Below are positions 10,519 through 20,683 of a DNA stretch of 61,675 nt, in pieces. The notes beneath the pieces are model-generated. The model worked only from the letters and a program-made list of their open reading frames with translations, was not told where the DNA came from and did no database searches. Position 1 is the stretch's first letter. The number at the start of each line of letters is the position of its first letter. The position numbers were made by a program, and so were the translations under genes. Origin of the DNA: Bacteroidota bacterium (lineage in GTDB: Bacteria > Bacteroidota > Bacteroidia > Chitinophagales > Chitinophagaceae); the NCBI GenBank assembly GCA_030706635.1, contig JAUZOD010000019.1, positions 1 through 61,675 of the forward strand. Reading direction: 5' to 3'.

Positions 10519-11613
10519 TTATACTTTTTCTGTCAGCTTCTTGTCTGATTTTGCTGCTGCGGGTGAAGATTGATTTTCGGGACGGAGGCTTCTCACTGTT
10601 TTACCTGCCTGCCACATCTCACTGTCGCGCAGTTCTTTCAGTTCAACTTCCAGTTTTTCCCGGTAGTCCGTTTTGCTATTGCTGTCAATAGAACGTTGGG
10701 ATTCCTTTCCGCTGGCCACGCTTTCATATAACTCTTTAAAAACAGGTGCTGTGGCATCCCGGAATTTTTTCCACCAGTCAAGGGCGCCGCGCTGAGCGGT
10801 TGTGGAACAATTGGCGTACATCCAGTCCATACCGTTTTCCGCAACCAGGGGCATCAGGCTTTGCGTAAGTTCCTCCACCGTTTCGTTGAAGGCTTCGGAA
10901 GGAGTATGGCCCTTATCGCGAAGCACCTGATACTGGGCTGCGAAAATTCCCTGAATGGCGCCCATCAGCGTTCCGCGCTCACCGGTCAGATCGCTGTAAA
11001 CTTCTTTTTTAAAATTCGTTTCAAATAGATATCCACTTCCAACGGCGATGCCCAGGGCAATAACACGGTCTTTTGCTTTGCCGGTTGCATCCTGGAAAAT
11101 TGCATAGCTGCTGTTCAGTCCGCGTCCCTGCAGGAACATTCTTCTCAAAGAAGTTCCCGAACCCTTGGGCGCCACCAGGAAAACATCCACGTCGGCGGGG
11201 GGAACAATTCCGGTCTGCTCCTTGAATGTAATCCCGAATCCATGGGAGAAATATAAAGCCTTCCCTTTGGTAAGATGCTTTTTAACCGTTGGCCACAATT
11301 CAATTTGCGCAGCATCACTCAGCAGGTAGCAGATAATCGTGCCTTTCTCCAGCGCTTCCTCTATTTCAAAAAGTGTTTTACCAGGAACGAATCCGTCACG
11401 AACGGCTTTATCCCACGTTTTAGAATTTTTACGCTGACCAACGATTACATTGATGCCGTTATCTTTCTGGTTCAACGCCTGACCGGGACCCTGCACCCCA
11501 TATCCGATAACCGCGATTACTTCATCCTTTAATACCTGCTGGGCTTTCGAAAGCGGAAATTCTTCACGGGTTACTACCGTTTCATTTACTCCGCCGAAAT
11601 TTAATGTTGCCAT
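10519..11613 (-). CDS. ilvC: ketol-acid reductoisomerase
   Basis: A 364-aa enzyme for the second common step of valine/isoleucine synthesis: isomerisation and NADPH reduction of acetolactate or acetohydroxybutyrate. The N-terminal Rossmann motif GYGVQGPGQ and the SHGFGI segment with the catalytic-domain histidine are visible, as is the Mg-binding region (DLTGERGTLMGAI). It is somewhat longer than the ~330-340-aa class I enzymes, with a charged C-terminal tail rich in S, A and K. It lies in ilvDBNCA, 62 bases after ilvN. Confidence 0.94.
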   Translation of the reverse strand: MATLNFGGVNETVVTREEFPLSKAQQVLKDEVIAVIGYGVQGPGQALNQKDNGINVIVGQRKNSKTWDKAVRDGFVPGKTLFEIEEALEKGTIICYLLSDAAQIELWPTVKKHLTKGKALYFSHGFGITFKEQTGIVPPADVDVFLVAPKGSGTSLRRMFLQGRGLNSSYAIFQDATGKAKDRVIALGIAVGSGYLFETNFKKEVYSDLTGERGTLMGAIQGIFAAQYQVLRDKGHTPSEAFNETVEELTQSLMPLVAENGMDWMYANCSTTAQRGALDWWKKFRDATAPVFKELYESVASGKESQRSIDSNSKTDYREKLEVELKELRDSEMWQAGKTVRSLRPENQSSPAAAKSDKKLTEKV

Positions 11614-11675
11614 ACTGTTTGTGTTATTGATTTATAAATTTGTTTTGATATCTGGTTAGACAAACCCGAAGAATA

Positions 11676-12266
11676 CTACATGCTGAATACTTCATCTTTT
11701 TTATCCAGGTATTCATTCTCGATCAGGTTTTCGCCAGGTTCGGTTTGTTCGAACTCCTTTAATTTTTCATGAAAACCACGACTTTCATTAATGATGGCTA
11801 CACGGGCGCTTCGCACAAATTCAATCAGCCCGTAAGGTTCAAGAACGGAAAGTAATCCATCTGTTTCTTCCCGGTGGCCCGTGGTTTCAAAAACGGTATA
11901 GTCCTTTCTGATCACGACTGCACGGGCGCCATATTTTCTTAGTAGCCGCTCCACCTTTACTTTTTCCACAATCTCATCTGTGGATACCTTATACAACGCA
12001 AGCTCCTGCCACACGATCTCATCATTCTGGTTGTAGTAAGCTTTTAAAACTTCCACCTGTTTCTCAATCTGCCGGCAGAGTTTCTTCACCACTTCTTCCA
12101 TTTCGTTGATCACAATGGTAAATCGGTGTATGCCTTCAATTTCGGATGGAGAAGTGTTCATGCTTTCAATATTGATCTTTCTCCTGGAAAAAATGATTGC
12201 GATGCGGTTGAGCAAACCGATCTGATTCTCCGTATAAACGGTTATGGTGAATTCTTGTTTTAGCAT
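11676..12266 (-). CDS. ilvN: acetolactate synthase, small regulatory subunit
   Basis: A 196-aa regulatory subunit of acetohydroxyacid synthase. The N-terminal ~75 residues are an ACT domain (FTITVYTENQIGLLNRIAII, then the NIES region) that binds valine and gives feedback control in this family; the rest is the small-subunit C-terminal domain. It follows ilvB by 52 bases and precedes ilvC by 62 bases on the same strand, the usual ilvB-ilvN-ilvC order. An acidic tail ends the protein. Confidence 0.93.
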   Translation of the reverse strand: MLKQEFTITVYTENQIGLLNRIAIIFSRRKINIESMNTSPSEIEGIHRFTIVINEMEEVVKKLCRQIEKQVEVLKAYYNQNDEIVWQELALYKVSTDEIVEKVKVERLLRKYGARAVVIRKDYTVFETTGHREETDGLLSVLEPYGLIEFVRSARVAIINESRGFHEKLKEFEQTEPGENLIENEYLDKKDEVFSM

Positions 12267-12318
12267 AAATGCATTTTTGTATAGCTGTATTGTTAATTCG
12301 CGCTTGTTCCCGGATACT

Positions 12319-14061
12319 TTATTTTAACCTGATCTCGCTGACACTGCAACCCTGGGGCACCATCGGGAAAACGTTGTTTTCCTTTCCCACCATCACTTCC
12401 AGGAGGTAAGCTCCTTTGTGCTGCAACATATTGGCCAATGACGGTTTCAGATCGGCGCGGATTGACGTATTGTGTGCTTCGATGCCATAAGCATTCGCCA
12501 GTTTTACAAAATCCGGGCTTTGGATATTTACAAAAGAATATCTTTTGTCGTTGAATAATTGCTGCCACTGACGCACCATGCCGAGGAATTGATTATTCAG
12601 GATGATGATTTTTACATCCAACCCGGTTTGCATGATGGTGCCGAGCTCCTGCAGGGTCATCTGAAATCCACCATCTCCGATGATCGCAACAACCGTTCTT
12701 TCAGGAGCACCGAATTTGGCGCCGATGGCTGCGGGTAGAGCAAAGCCCATGGTGCCGAGCCCCCCGGACGTGATATTGCTTTTGGATTGATTGAATTTTG
12801 CATAACGGCAGGCCACCATTTGGTGTTGGCCCACATCGGTAACGAGAATGGCATTCCCGCCCGTTAGCTCATTCAGGGCATCGATCACTTCGCCCATGGA
12901 TAATACGTCTGTGGAAGGATGAAGCTCAGGGTAAATACAGAGATCATTTTCCTCTTTTTGCAGCTCCTTGAATTTCTGCAGCCAGGCAGTATGAGTTCTT
13001 TTATCTATGAGTTGGGTAAGCAGCGGGAGGGTCTCTTTGCAATCGCCCCATACCGGAACAGCTGACTTTACATTTTTATCTATTTCTGCCGGATCAATAT
13101 CCAGGTGGACGACTTTCGCCTGTTTGGCGTATTTATCCAGTCTGCCCGTAACACGATCATCGAAGCGCATACCGATCGCAATCAATACGTCACATTCATT
13201 AGTCATCATGTTAGGGCCATAATTTCCATGCATACCGAGCATACCAACGGCCAGGGGATGATCGGTCGGGATGGCGCTCATGCCCATGATCGTCCAGGCA
13301 GCAGGAATTCCTGATTTTTCCAGGAACTGGATAAATTCCTTTTCAGCACGCCCGAGAATTACACCCTGTCCAAAGATGACGAAAGGTTTTTTTGCTTCAT
13401 TAATGAGTTTTGCCGCGTCCTCAACGTATTTTCTTCTGACAATGGGTTTTGGGCGGTAGCTTCTGATGTGTTCACACTTCTCATATTCTTCAAAATCGAA
13501 TACCTGCAGCTGTGCGTTTTTTGTGATGTCAATCAATACCGGTCCGGGACGCCCGCTGGAGGCCAGATAAAATGCTTTGGCCAGCACCGAAGGAATTTCA
13601 GTGGCATCGGTGATCTGATAATTCCATTTGGTTACCGGTGTGGTGATATTAATCACATCAGTTTCCTGAAAGGCATCCGTACCCAGCAAATGTGCATATA
13701 CCTGGCCGGTAATGCAGACCAGCGGCGTGCTGTCGATCATCGCATCTGCAAGTCCGGTGACCAGGTTGGTGGCGCCAGGTCCGCTGGTAGCAAACACAAC
13801 ACCCGTTTTTCCGGAAACCCGTGCGTAGCCCTGGGCAGCATGGGTAGCGCCCTGCTCGTGACGCACCAGGATGTGTTTTAGTTTATCCTGATAATCGTAC
13901 AAGGCATCATATATGGGCATAATGGCACCGCCCGGATAGCCGAAAATGGTATCCACTTTTTCTTCCAGAAATATTTCGAGCAATGCCGCAGATCCCGATA
14001 ATTTCCGGGCCTGTTTTTTTGCCGGAGCCATCTTATCTTTTTTAATTGTCAGCGCTTCCAT
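12319..14061 (-). CDS. ilvB: acetolactate synthase, large catalytic subunit
   Basis: A 580-aa thiamine-diphosphate enzyme that condenses pyruvate with pyruvate or 2-oxobutyrate. The N-terminal pyrimidine-binding domain shows FGYPGGAIMPIYDAL and the conserved glutamate in VRHEQGATHAAQGYA; the C-terminal ThDP motif starts GDGGFQM and ends at LNN. The first ~18 residues are lysine-rich and may be extra; an alternative ATG lies 10 codons in. It follows ilvD by 132 bases, a gap holding one arm of an AT-rich repeat. Confidence 0.95.
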   Translation of the reverse strand: MEALTIKKDKMAPAKKQARKLSGSAALLEIFLEEKVDTIFGYPGGAIMPIYDALYDYQDKLKHILVRHEQGATHAAQGYARVSGKTGVVFATSGPGATNLVTGLADAMIDSTPLVCITGQVYAHLLGTDAFQETDVINITTPVTKWNYQITDATEIPSVLAKAFYLASSGRPGPVLIDITKNAQLQVFDFEEYEKCEHIRSYRPKPIVRRKYVEDAAKLINEAKKPFVIFGQGVILGRAEKEFIQFLEKSGIPAAWTIMGMSAIPTDHPLAVGMLGMHGNYGPNMMTNECDVLIAIGMRFDDRVTGRLDKYAKQAKVVHLDIDPAEIDKNVKSAVPVWGDCKETLPLLTQLIDKRTHTAWLQKFKELQKEENDLCIYPELHPSTDVLSMGEVIDALNELTGGNAILVTDVGQHQMVACRYAKFNQSKSNITSGGLGTMGFALPAAIGAKFGAPERTVVAIIGDGGFQMTLQELGTIMQTGLDVKIIILNNQFLGMVRQWQQLFNDKRYSFVNIQSPDFVKLANAYGIEAHNTSIRADLKPSLANMLQHKGAYLLEVMVGKENNVFPMVPQGCSVSEIRLK

Positions 14062-14144
14062 CCTGATTTATTTTACAGTAAAAAAATTAATTTCCATGTT
14101 CAAACCCCGCACACGCTCCGTCCACAAGGATTCCAACAGGCTAT

Positions 14145-14192
14145 ACATTTTCAAATCTTCAAATTTGCACATTTACATATTGCCACATTTGC
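14145..14192. repeat. AT-rich repeat arm (AAATGTG/AATTTG type), solo
   Basis: The ilvD-ilvB spacer holds a stretch made of short units that read, on this strand, as variants of TTTTCAAAT, TTTGCACATTTAC and GCCACATTTG. It matches the arms of the paired inverted repeats found elsewhere in the window, but no partner arm is visible here. It ends within a few bases of the ilvD stop codon. Confidence 0.55.
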
Positions 14193-14193
14193 C

Positions 14194-15876
14194 TCACTCC
14201 TCATCCGTAACACAACCTTCCGCTGCATTCTTAACACTCCGGGCATATTTGAAAAGTACACCCCTGGTTGCTTTCAGTACAGGCTGTTTCCATTTTTTCC
14301 TTCTTTCTGCAATCACTTCATCCTTTACTTTTAGTGTAAGGGTGTTTTTGGTTGCGTCAATTTCGATGATGTCATCATCTTCCACCAAAGCAATCAATCC
14401 GCCTTCATAGGCCTCAGGAGTAATGTGACCCACCACAAAACCATGTGTTCCTCCGCTGAAACGGGCATCCGTGATCAGGGCAACACTCTTCCCCAGGCCG
14501 GCTCCGATGATGGCTCCGGTTGGTTTCAGCATTTCAGGCATGCCCGGAGCACCTTTCGGACCAATATTCCGGATAACAACCACATCGCCGGGGTGTACTT
14601 TGCCTGTTTGAATGCCCTGGATCAGATGATGTTCTCCATCAAATACCCTGGCGGTGCCTTCAAAACGCTCCCCTTCCTTACCGCTGATTTTTGCCACGCT
14701 TCCTCCCGTGGCCAGGTTACCATATAAAATCTGTAAGTGCCCGGTCGCCTTTAAGGGCTTTTCTAAAGGCATAACTACTTTTTGCTTTTCAAAATCGAGA
14801 TCGGGTGCTGCGGCGAGATTTTCAGCAATGGTTTTGCCGGTTACGGTAAGGCAGTCACCATGAAGCAGACCATTTTTCAGCAGGTATTTCATAACGGCTG
14901 GAACGCCCCCGAATTGATGGAGGTCCTGCATCAGGTATTTGCCGCTGGGCTTGAAATCAGCCAGCACCGGAATCCGGTTGCTGACGGCTTGAAAATCATC
15001 CTGGGTCAACGGGACATCCACGCTTTTTGCCATCGCGATCAGATGCAATACGGCATTGGTGGAACCGCCGAGCACCATCACTACGGTCATGGCATTCTCA
15101 AATGCCCTGCGGGTCATGATGTCTCTGGGTTTGATGTCTTTCTCCAGTAATAATTTGATAGCGGCACCGATGGCCTCGCATTCTTTTTGTTTGTCTTCAC
15201 TCAGCGCCGGATTTGATGATGAATAAGGCAGGCTCATACCCAGCGCCTCAATGGCACTCGCCATGGTATTGGCGGTATACATGCCTCCGCAGGCGCCCGC
15301 CCCGGGACAACTGTTCCGCACGATGCCCTTGAAATCTGCTTCGCTCAGGGTGCCGGCAATTTTTTTTCCCAGTGCTTCAAAGCTGGATACAATGTTCAGG
15401 TCCTGACCTTTGTAATGACCGGGTGCAATGGTTCCGCCATACAACATAATACCGGGACGGTTCAATCTACCCATGGCCATGATGGAGCCGGGCATGTTTT
15501 TATCACATCCCGGAATGGTGACGAGGGCGTCGTAATATTGGGCGCCGGCGTTGGTTTCAATACTATCAGCAATGATATCGCGGCTTACCAGCGAATACCG
15601 CATGCCATCGGTGCCCATGCTGATGCCGTCGCTTACCCCGATGGTATGAAAGATCAATCCCAGCAGATCTGTTTTATTAATGCTTTCCTTTACGGATTTC
15701 GCCAGATCGTTCAAATGCACGTTGCAGGGATTACCATCCCATCCCATGCTGGCGATGCCAACCTGTGCCTTATCAAAGTCGGTTTCTGCAAAGCCAATGG
15801 CATAATACATAGCCTGGGCTCCCGGCTGTGTCTGATCCTGAGTAAGTGTTCTGGAATATTTATTAAGTTCTGTCAT
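14194..15876 (-). CDS. ilvD: dihydroxy-acid dehydratase
   Basis: A 560-aa Fe-S dehydratase that turns dihydroxy-acids into 2-oxo acids in valine and isoleucine synthesis. The cluster cysteines are in GCDKNMPG and in [16 protein letters not shown]; a third conserved cysteine region is PCN near residue 50. It is the first structural gene after the ilv leader peptide: its ATG comes 6 bases after the T-rich tail of the attenuator terminator, so its expression, and that of ilvBNCA behind it, should depend on readthrough. Length is normal. Confidence 0.95.
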   Translation of the reverse strand: MTELNKYSRTLTQDQTQPGAQAMYYAIGFAETDFDKAQVGIASMGWDGNPCNVHLNDLAKSVKESINKTDLLGLIFHTIGVSDGISMGTDGMRYSLVSRDIIADSIETNAGAQYYDALVTIPGCDKNMPGSIMAMGRLNRPGIMLYGGTIAPGHYKGQDLNIVSSFEALGKKIAGTLSEADFKGIVRNSCPGAGACGGMYTANTMASAIEALGMSLPYSSSNPALSEDKQKECEAIGAAIKLLLEKDIKPRDIMTRRAFENAMTVVMVLGGSTNAVLHLIAMAKSVDVPLTQDDFQAVSNRIPVLADFKPSGKYLMQDLHQFGGVPAVMKYLLKNGLLHGDCLTVTGKTIAENLAAAPDLDFEKQKVVMPLEKPLKATGHLQILYGNLATGGSVAKISGKEGERFEGTARVFDGEHHLIQGIQTGKVHPGDVVVIRNIGPKGAPGMPEMLKPTGAIIGAGLGKSVALITDARFSGGTHGFVVGHITPEAYEGGLIALVEDDDIIEIDATKNTLTLKVKDEVIAERRKKWKQPVLKATRGVLFKYARSVKNAAEGCVTDEE

Positions 15877-15881
15877 AAAAT

Positions 15882-15914
15882 GGTAAAAAGAAACCCGCCT
15901 TTTTGGAGGCGGGT
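15882..15914 (-). terminator. ilv attenuator terminator
   Basis: On the minus strand an 8-bp perfect stem (ACCCGCCT / AGGCGGGT) with a 6-base loop is followed by TTTCTTTTT. It sits between the leader peptide stop (15946) and the ilvD start (15876), the position of the terminator in a classical amino-acid attenuator. Confidence 0.85.
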
Positions 15915-15945
15915 CGTGTATGATTTTTTAAATTTTCTTACGCTA

Positions 15946-16038
15946 TCAACCCACTCCATGAAGTGCAGAAATAATAATAATAATGACCACCACCAACCGG
16001 GCGATAATGACTTTATTATATATTCTGCTGTTCAGCAT
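15946..16038 (-). CDS. ilv operon leader peptide (attenuator)
   Basis: A 30-codon open frame beginning ATG at 16038 and ending TGA at 15946. The peptide reads MLNSRIYNKVIIARLVVVII and continues IIISALHGVG. Eight Ile, five Val and three Leu codons make up just over half of it, including a run VVVIIIII. It lies between a good promoter and an intrinsic terminator directly upstream of ilvD. Ribosome stalling at these codons when charged tRNAs are scarce would prevent terminator formation, as known for ilvGMEDA leaders in enterobacteria. The codon content is seen directly; the mechanism is inferred from established attenuators. Confidence 0.85.
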   Translation of the reverse strand: MLNSRIYNKVIIARLVVVIIIIISALHGVG

Positions 16039-16054
16039 GCGTGGCTTTGAATAG

Positions 16055-16085
16055 CGAATATACGAACCGCGAATTAAAAAACAAA
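16055..16085 (-). promoter_or_regulatory. ilv leader promoter (Bacteroidota type)
   Basis: On the minus strand TTTG (16085-16082), exactly 19 bases, then TATATTCG (16062-16055) match the Bacteroidota promoter consensus TTTG-N19-TAnnTTTG with one mismatch. It lies just after the leuB stop, so transcription would start some 15 bases before the leader peptide ATG. Confidence 0.7.
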
Positions 16086-16088
16086 GAA

Positions 16089-17207
16089 CTAAATGATCGT
16101 TGACTTCCTCAATTCAATATTTTCCTTATTGAGGTCAGTTCCGGATATCTTGCCTACCAGGTAATCGCTGATCAACTCTCCGATGGTGGAGGTAAAATAA
16201 AAGTTTACCGGGTCAATATCCTTTGTAACAAATCCATTATTCAGCGTCCAGCCAACCGCTTCCCGGATCAGAGCCGCCTCCTTGGACAATCCAAAATGAT
16301 CCAGCATCATGGCTGCGGAAAGAATGGATCCGAGGGGATTGGCGATGTCTTTTCCGGCGGCCTGGGGGTAGGAGCCATGGATCGGTTCAAAAAGGGCACT
16401 GCCATGACCTACGGAAGCAGACGGAAGTAATCCCAGCGAGCCGCTGATCACGCTGGCTTCGTCGCTGAGAATATCTCCAAACATATTTTCGGTAAGCATC
16501 ACGTCAAATTGTTTCGGATTCAGAATGATTTGCATGGCTGCATTGTCAACAAACAAAAAATCAACCGCCACATCGGCGTATTGACTGGCTATTTCCTGTA
16601 CCACTTTCCGCCAGAGCCTGGAAGTTTCAAGTACATTGGCTTTGTCGACCAGTGTGAGTTTTTTCCTGCGCGTCTGTGCCTTTTTAAACGCGAGATGAGC
16701 GATGCGTTCGATTTCCTCGCGGGTGTAGGTACAGTCGTCAAATGACCGGGTCTGCTCTGCATTTGTTTCTTTCTTGCCGAAATAAATCCCACCGGTGAGT
16801 TCCCGGAAGATGATAAAATCGACACCCTCTGTGTTTTTGGGTTTTAGCGGAGACAGATGATGCAATGCAGGATAAGTGGTAATGGGCCGGATATTCGCAA
16901 ATAGCCCCAATGATTTCCGGAGTTTAAGCAAGCCCTGTTCTGGTCTCACTTTGGCGCTCGGGTCATTGTCATATTTAGGGTGGCCGATTGCACCAAATAA
17001 AATGGCATCGCTTTGCAGAGCTGCTTCAACCGTTTCATCCGGGAGCGGATTGCCTGTTTTGTCAATCGCCACTGCGCCCATCAGATGATAACGATAATGA
17101 AATTCATGGTGAAAGCATTCTGAGATGGCGTTCAGCACCTTCACGGATTGCCGGGTTACTTCGGGACCAATCCCGTCCCCTTCAATAACAACAATGTTTT
17201 TTTTCAT
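16089..17207 (-). CDS. leuB: 3-isopropylmalate dehydrogenase
   Basis: A 372-aa NAD-dependent beta-decarboxylating dehydrogenase, third stage of leucine synthesis. Visible family signatures are GDGIGPEV at the N-terminus, the substrate arginines region ([11 protein letters not shown]), [10 protein letters not shown], and the metal-site segment [13 protein letters not shown] with a following [10 protein letters not shown]. Its ATG overlaps the leuD stop (ATGA), indicating translational coupling. It is the last leu gene; the ilv promoter and leader start just after it. Confidence 0.95.
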   Translation of the reverse strand: MKKNIVVIEGDGIGPEVTRQSVKVLNAISECFHHEFHYRYHLMGAVAIDKTGNPLPDETVEAALQSDAILFGAIGHPKYDNDPSAKVRPEQGLLKLRKSLGLFANIRPITTYPALHHLSPLKPKNTEGVDFIIFRELTGGIYFGKKETNAEQTRSFDDCTYTREEIERIAHLAFKKAQTRRKKLTLVDKANVLETSRLWRKVVQEIASQYADVAVDFLFVDNAAMQIILNPKQFDVMLTENMFGDILSDEASVISGSLGLLPSASVGHGSALFEPIHGSYPQAAGKDIANPLGSILSAAMMLDHFGLSKEAALIREAVGWTLNNGFVTKDIDPVNFYFTSTIGELISDYLVGKISGTDLNKENIELRKSTII

Positions 17208-17824
17208 ATAGTTCTTGCGTGCATGTTGGATTTGTTTTCAAATGCAGCGATCTCGTCTTTCATGCTGAGCAGGTAATCAATATCGTCGTAACCATTCAGC
17301 AGGCAGGTTTTTTTATAATGATTGATATCGAATATTTCGGTGGCGGCAGGTTGTTTGATTTTATTCAGTGTGATGGTTTGCGATGCCAGGTCAACAGTGA
17401 GGGTAGTGGAAGGAGCCAGTTCAATGGCTTTAAAAATTTCACTCAGGAAGGATTCACTCACGGTAACCGGCAGAAGAAAATTGTTGAGTGCATTGTTCTT
17501 AAAGATGTCTGCAAAAAAACTGCTGATCACCACGTCAAAGCCGTAATCCTTGAGGGCCCAGGCAGCATGCTCGCGGGATGAGCCGCATCCGAAATTTTTT
17601 GCCGCAACGAGTATTCTTCCATGGAATTTTGGGTCGTTCAGCACAAAATCTTTTCTGGGAAGCGATTCGTTGTCGTTTTCGTATCGCCAGTCGCGGAAAA
17701 GATTTTTGCCAAATCCGTCGCGGCTGGTGGCTTTTAAAAATCTGGCCGGAATGATCTGGTCCATATCCACATTCTCTTCATCGAGCGGAACTGCCGTGCT
17801 GGTTATAGTAGTGATGGCTTTCAT
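17204..17824 (-). CDS. leuD: 3-isopropylmalate dehydratase, small subunit
   Basis: A 206-aa subunit that forms the isopropylmalate isomerase with LeuC. The conserved swivel-domain segment ([14 protein letters not shown]: [14 protein letters not shown]) and the [12 protein letters not shown] motif are present. The start is placed at ATG 17824; an upstream TTG at 17836 is in frame but falls in a repeat. The repeat arm in front ends only 3 bases before this ATG. It overlaps leuB by 4 bases. Confidence 0.94.
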   Translation of the reverse strand: MKAITTITSTAVPLDEENVDMDQIIPARFLKATSRDGFGKNLFRDWRYENDNESLPRKDFVLNDPKFHGRILVAAKNFGCGSSREHAAWALKDYGFDVVISSFFADIFKNNALNNFLLPVTVSESFLSEIFKAIELAPSTTLTVDLASQTITLNKIKQPAATEIFDINHYKKTCLLNGYDDIDYLLSMKDEIAAFENKSNMHARTI

Positions 17825-17827
17825 TTT

Positions 17828-17952
17828 AATGTGCAAATATGTAAATGTGATAATGTGTAAATGAAATACAGTTTATCAATTTGATTATTATTTATTTTGG
17901 CCTTTCACTTCGACTTATTTTCACATAAGCAAATTTCCACATATTCACATTA
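17828..17952. repeat. imperfect inverted repeat of AAATGTG units between leuC and leuD
   Basis: The left arm (17828-17866) is a series of AATGTG/AAATATG/TAAATG units and the right arm (17918-17952) carries the complementary units, with about 50 bases between. The pairing is imperfect. The right arm overlaps the end of leuC: its last sense codon and its stop (ATG TGA) read from repeat sequence. The left arm stops 3 bases before the leuD start. Confidence 0.65.
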
Positions 17953-19342
17953 GCTCTCTCACATCGCTCACCCTGCCTGTAATGGCCGCCGCGGCTGCCG
18001 TAAGCGGGCTCGCCAGAAAAGTGCGGGCACTGGGCCCTTGTCTTCCTTCAAAATTCCGGTTGCTGGTGGAAATACAGTATTTGCCTGCAGGAATTTTATC
18101 TTCATTCATACCCAGGCAGGCTGAACATCCGGGTTGGCGGAGCAGAAATCCGGCATCTGCAAATATCCTGTCAATGCCTTCTGCCTTAGCCTGCTGCTCC
18201 ACCTGCTTGCTTCCGGGAACAATCCAGACCTGCACTTCTGCGGCTTTTTGTTTTCCTTTTACAAAGGAAGCAACCAGTCTCAGATCCTCAATGCGGCTGT
18301 TGGTGCAGCTGCCGATGAAGACATAGTCAACCTTTTTGCCTTTGATTTCCGAACCGGGTTCAAGACCCATATAATGAAGAGATTTTTCAAAAGACGGTTT
18401 TTCCTTTTCTTCTATTTGCTGCAAACCCGGTACGTGTCCCGATATCCCGATACCCATGCCCGGATTGGTTCCGTAAGTGATCATGGGTTCTATGGCCGAC
18501 GCATCTATGTCAAGTTCCTGATCAAACGTTGCATCTGCATCCGTGAACAAGGTTTTCCAGTGGGTTAACGCGCTATCCCAATCCGCGCCCTGCGGTGCAA
18601 ACTTTTTCCCTTGTATATATTGAAAGGTGATTTCATCCGGTGCGATGATCCCGCAGCGGGCACCCATTTCGATGCTCATATTACAGATGGTCATCCGGGC
18701 TTCCATGGATAAGGCGCGGATGGCGGACCCGGCATATTCCACCGCAAAACCCGTGGCGCCGCTGGCAGAGATTTTCGAAATGATATAGAGAATAATGTCT
18801 TTGGAAACAACGCCTTTATTCAGGGTACCTTCTACGTTGATCCGCATCAGTTTCGGTTTGTTCTGCATCAGGCATTGAGTGGCGAGGACCATCTCCACTT
18901 CACTGGTGCCAATGCCGAAAGCGATGGTTCCGAAAGCACCGTGTGTTGATGTATGGCTATCTCCGCAAACAATGGTCATCCCCGGCTGGGTAATGCCGAG
19001 TTCAGGCCCGATCACGTGCACAATACCCTGATACGGATGCCCCAAACCATACAGTTCAATCCCGAATTTTGCGCAGTTTCTCTGGAGGGTGTCCACCTGA
19101 ACGCGGGAAAGCTCTTCCTTGATGGGGAGATGCTGGTTGAGTGTTGGTACATTGTGGTCGGCTGTTGCCACGACCTGTTTTGGCCGGAATACTCCGAGAC
19201 CGCGTTGTTCCAGGCCTTTGAAAGCCTGGGGGCTGGTCACCTCATGAATAAAGTGCTTGTCAATATAGAAGATGGCGGGGCCGTCCGTAATTGTTTTTAC
19301 TATGTGGGTGTCCCAGATCTTTTCGAATAATGATTTTGGCAT
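17945..19342 (-). CDS. leuC: 3-isopropylmalate dehydratase, large subunit
   Basis: A 465-aa aconitase-family subunit carrying the [4Fe-4S] cluster; it isomerises 2- to 3-isopropylmalate with LeuD. Cluster cysteines are in GSCTNSR and in PGCSACLG; the [11 protein letters not shown] substrate segment is intact. Length is normal. It begins 46 bases after leuA. Its C-terminus ends inside an intergenic repeat. Confidence 0.95.
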   Translation of the reverse strand: MPKSLFEKIWDTHIVKTITDGPAIFYIDKHFIHEVTSPQAFKGLEQRGLGVFRPKQVVATADHNVPTLNQHLPIKEELSRVQVDTLQRNCAKFGIELYGLGHPYQGIVHVIGPELGITQPGMTIVCGDSHTSTHGAFGTIAFGIGTSEVEMVLATQCLMQNKPKLMRINVEGTLNKGVVSKDIILYIISKISASGATGFAVEYAGSAIRALSMEARMTICNMSIEMGARCGIIAPDEITFQYIQGKKFAPQGADWDSALTHWKTLFTDADATFDQELDIDASAIEPMITYGTNPGMGIGISGHVPGLQQIEEKEKPSFEKSLHYMGLEPGSEIKGKKVDYVFIGSCTNSRIEDLRLVASFVKGKQKAAEVQVWIVPGSKQVEQQAKAEGIDRIFADAGFLLRQPGCSACLGMNEDKIPAGKYCISTSNRNFEGRQGPSARTFLASPLTAAAAAITGRVSDVRELM

Positions 19343-19388
19343 CGTTTTATTTTAATGGTATCGGATCTATTCCGGTCTGACGGAAACT

Positions 19389-20540
19389 TCAGGCGCTTAC
19401 CCGGGCAAGCTGGTGTAAATCTTCTTCCCCTACTTCTTTTTTTGTGTCTGCCATACGCAGAAATTCGGTATAGAGCACATCGATCTCATTCCGGGTAAAA
19501 TCGTATCCGATCTTGTGCAAACGGTGGGCGAGGGCGCTCCGGCCGCTTCTGGCGGTAAGCACGATCTTGGAACCATCTGCACCCACTTCATCCGGATTAA
19601 TGATCTCATAGGTTAGGGCATCTTTCAGGAAGCCGTCCTGGTGGATGCCGGAAGAATGGGAAAATGCATTGGCACCCACGATGGCCTTGTTCGGCTGTAC
19701 GGGCATTCGCATGGTGTCTGCCACCAGCCTGCTTACAGGGTTCAGTCTTTGGGTTTTAATATTGGTGCTGAATCCGAGATGGGCATGCTGATTAATAATC
19801 ATCACCACTTCTTCCAGGGCTGTGTTCCCGGCGCGTTCACCCAGTCCGTTGATGGTGCATTCTATCTGACGTGCTCCGGCAATGATGCCCGCAATGGAAT
19901 TAGCCGTTGCCAGCCCGAGGTCATTGTGACAATGACAGGAAATGGTTGCCTGTTCAATATTTTTTACGTGACTGACGAGGTAGGCGATTTTTTCCCCGTA
20001 TTGATCGGGAAGACAATACCCTGTGGTGTCCGGGATGTTCACTACGGTGGCTCCGGCGGCGATCACAGCTTCAATTACCCGGGCCAGGTATTCATTCTCG
20101 GTACGGCCGGCATCTTCTGCATAAAACTCCACGTCATCAACGAAACTTTTAGCTTTTTTTACTGCACGGGTGGCTCTTTCAATAATTTCTTCCCGGTTGG
20201 AATTGAACTTGGATTTAATATGATAATCTGAAGTTCCGATACCGGTATGAATTCGGGGATAACGCGCGTTTTTAAGTGCGTCTGCGGCCACCTCTATATC
20301 TTTTTCCACTGCCCGGCTAAGCGCGCATACCGTGGCCCGCTTGATGATTTTGGAAATTTCCGTCACGGAAAGGAAATCACCTGGGCTCGATATTGGGAAG
20401 CCGGCTTCGATCACGTCTACCCCAAGATCCTCCAGCTCAAGGGCTAGTTCAAGCTTTTCCTTGGTATTCAGCTTACAACCAGGCACCTGTTCCCCGTCGC
20501 GCAGGGTAGTATCAAAAATGAAGATTTTATCCGTTTTCAT
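19389..20540 (-). CDS. leuA: 2-isopropylmalate synthase, short form
   Basis: A 383-aa HMGL-like TIM-barrel enzyme condensing acetyl-CoA with 2-oxoisovalerate. The start is ATG 20540, which opens directly on the conserved [13 protein letters not shown]; an upstream in-frame TTG (20612) adds residues of no known domain. Metal ligands HCHNDLGLA and the [11 protein letters not shown] segment are present. The ~110-120-residue C-terminal leucine-binding regulatory domain of the usual ~520-aa LeuA is absent, so direct leucine feedback is not expected; the closest alternative reading is a homocitrate-synthase-like enzyme, but the leuACDB context argues for LeuA. No leader peptide is visible upstream. 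Confidence 0.9.
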   Translation of the reverse strand: MKTDKIFIFDTTLRDGEQVPGCKLNTKEKLELALELEDLGVDVIEAGFPISSPGDFLSVTEISKIIKRATVCALSRAVEKDIEVAADALKNARYPRIHTGIGTSDYHIKSKFNSNREEIIERATRAVKKAKSFVDDVEFYAEDAGRTENEYLARVIEAVIAAGATVVNIPDTTGYCLPDQYGEKIAYLVSHVKNIEQATISCHCHNDLGLATANSIAGIIAGARQIECTINGLGERAGNTALEEVVMIINQHAHLGFSTNIKTQRLNPVSRLVADTMRMPVQPNKAIVGANAFSHSSGIHQDGFLKDALTYEIINPDEVGADGSKIVLTARSGRSALAHRLHKIGYDFTRNEIDVLYTEFLRMADTKKEVGEEDLHQLARVSA

Positions 20541-20683
20541 ATCATTTTGGGAATGAGTGGATTCGAAGTTATTTTTGTTTAGTCCGGCAGAAAAATCAAA
20601 TTCAGCTTCCAATTACAGGTGTGAAAAGGAGGTTTCTGGGCTCAAACCCAGTGTGGATAAGGTTTTAGCTGGTCCAAATTACG

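Noticed and set aside
20541-20683. Search for a leucine leader peptide before leuA; a CTGGG/CCCAG hairpin at 20636-20651
   Set aside because: No short frame with Leu codons is present, and the small hairpin lacks a T run, so no attenuator is claimed.
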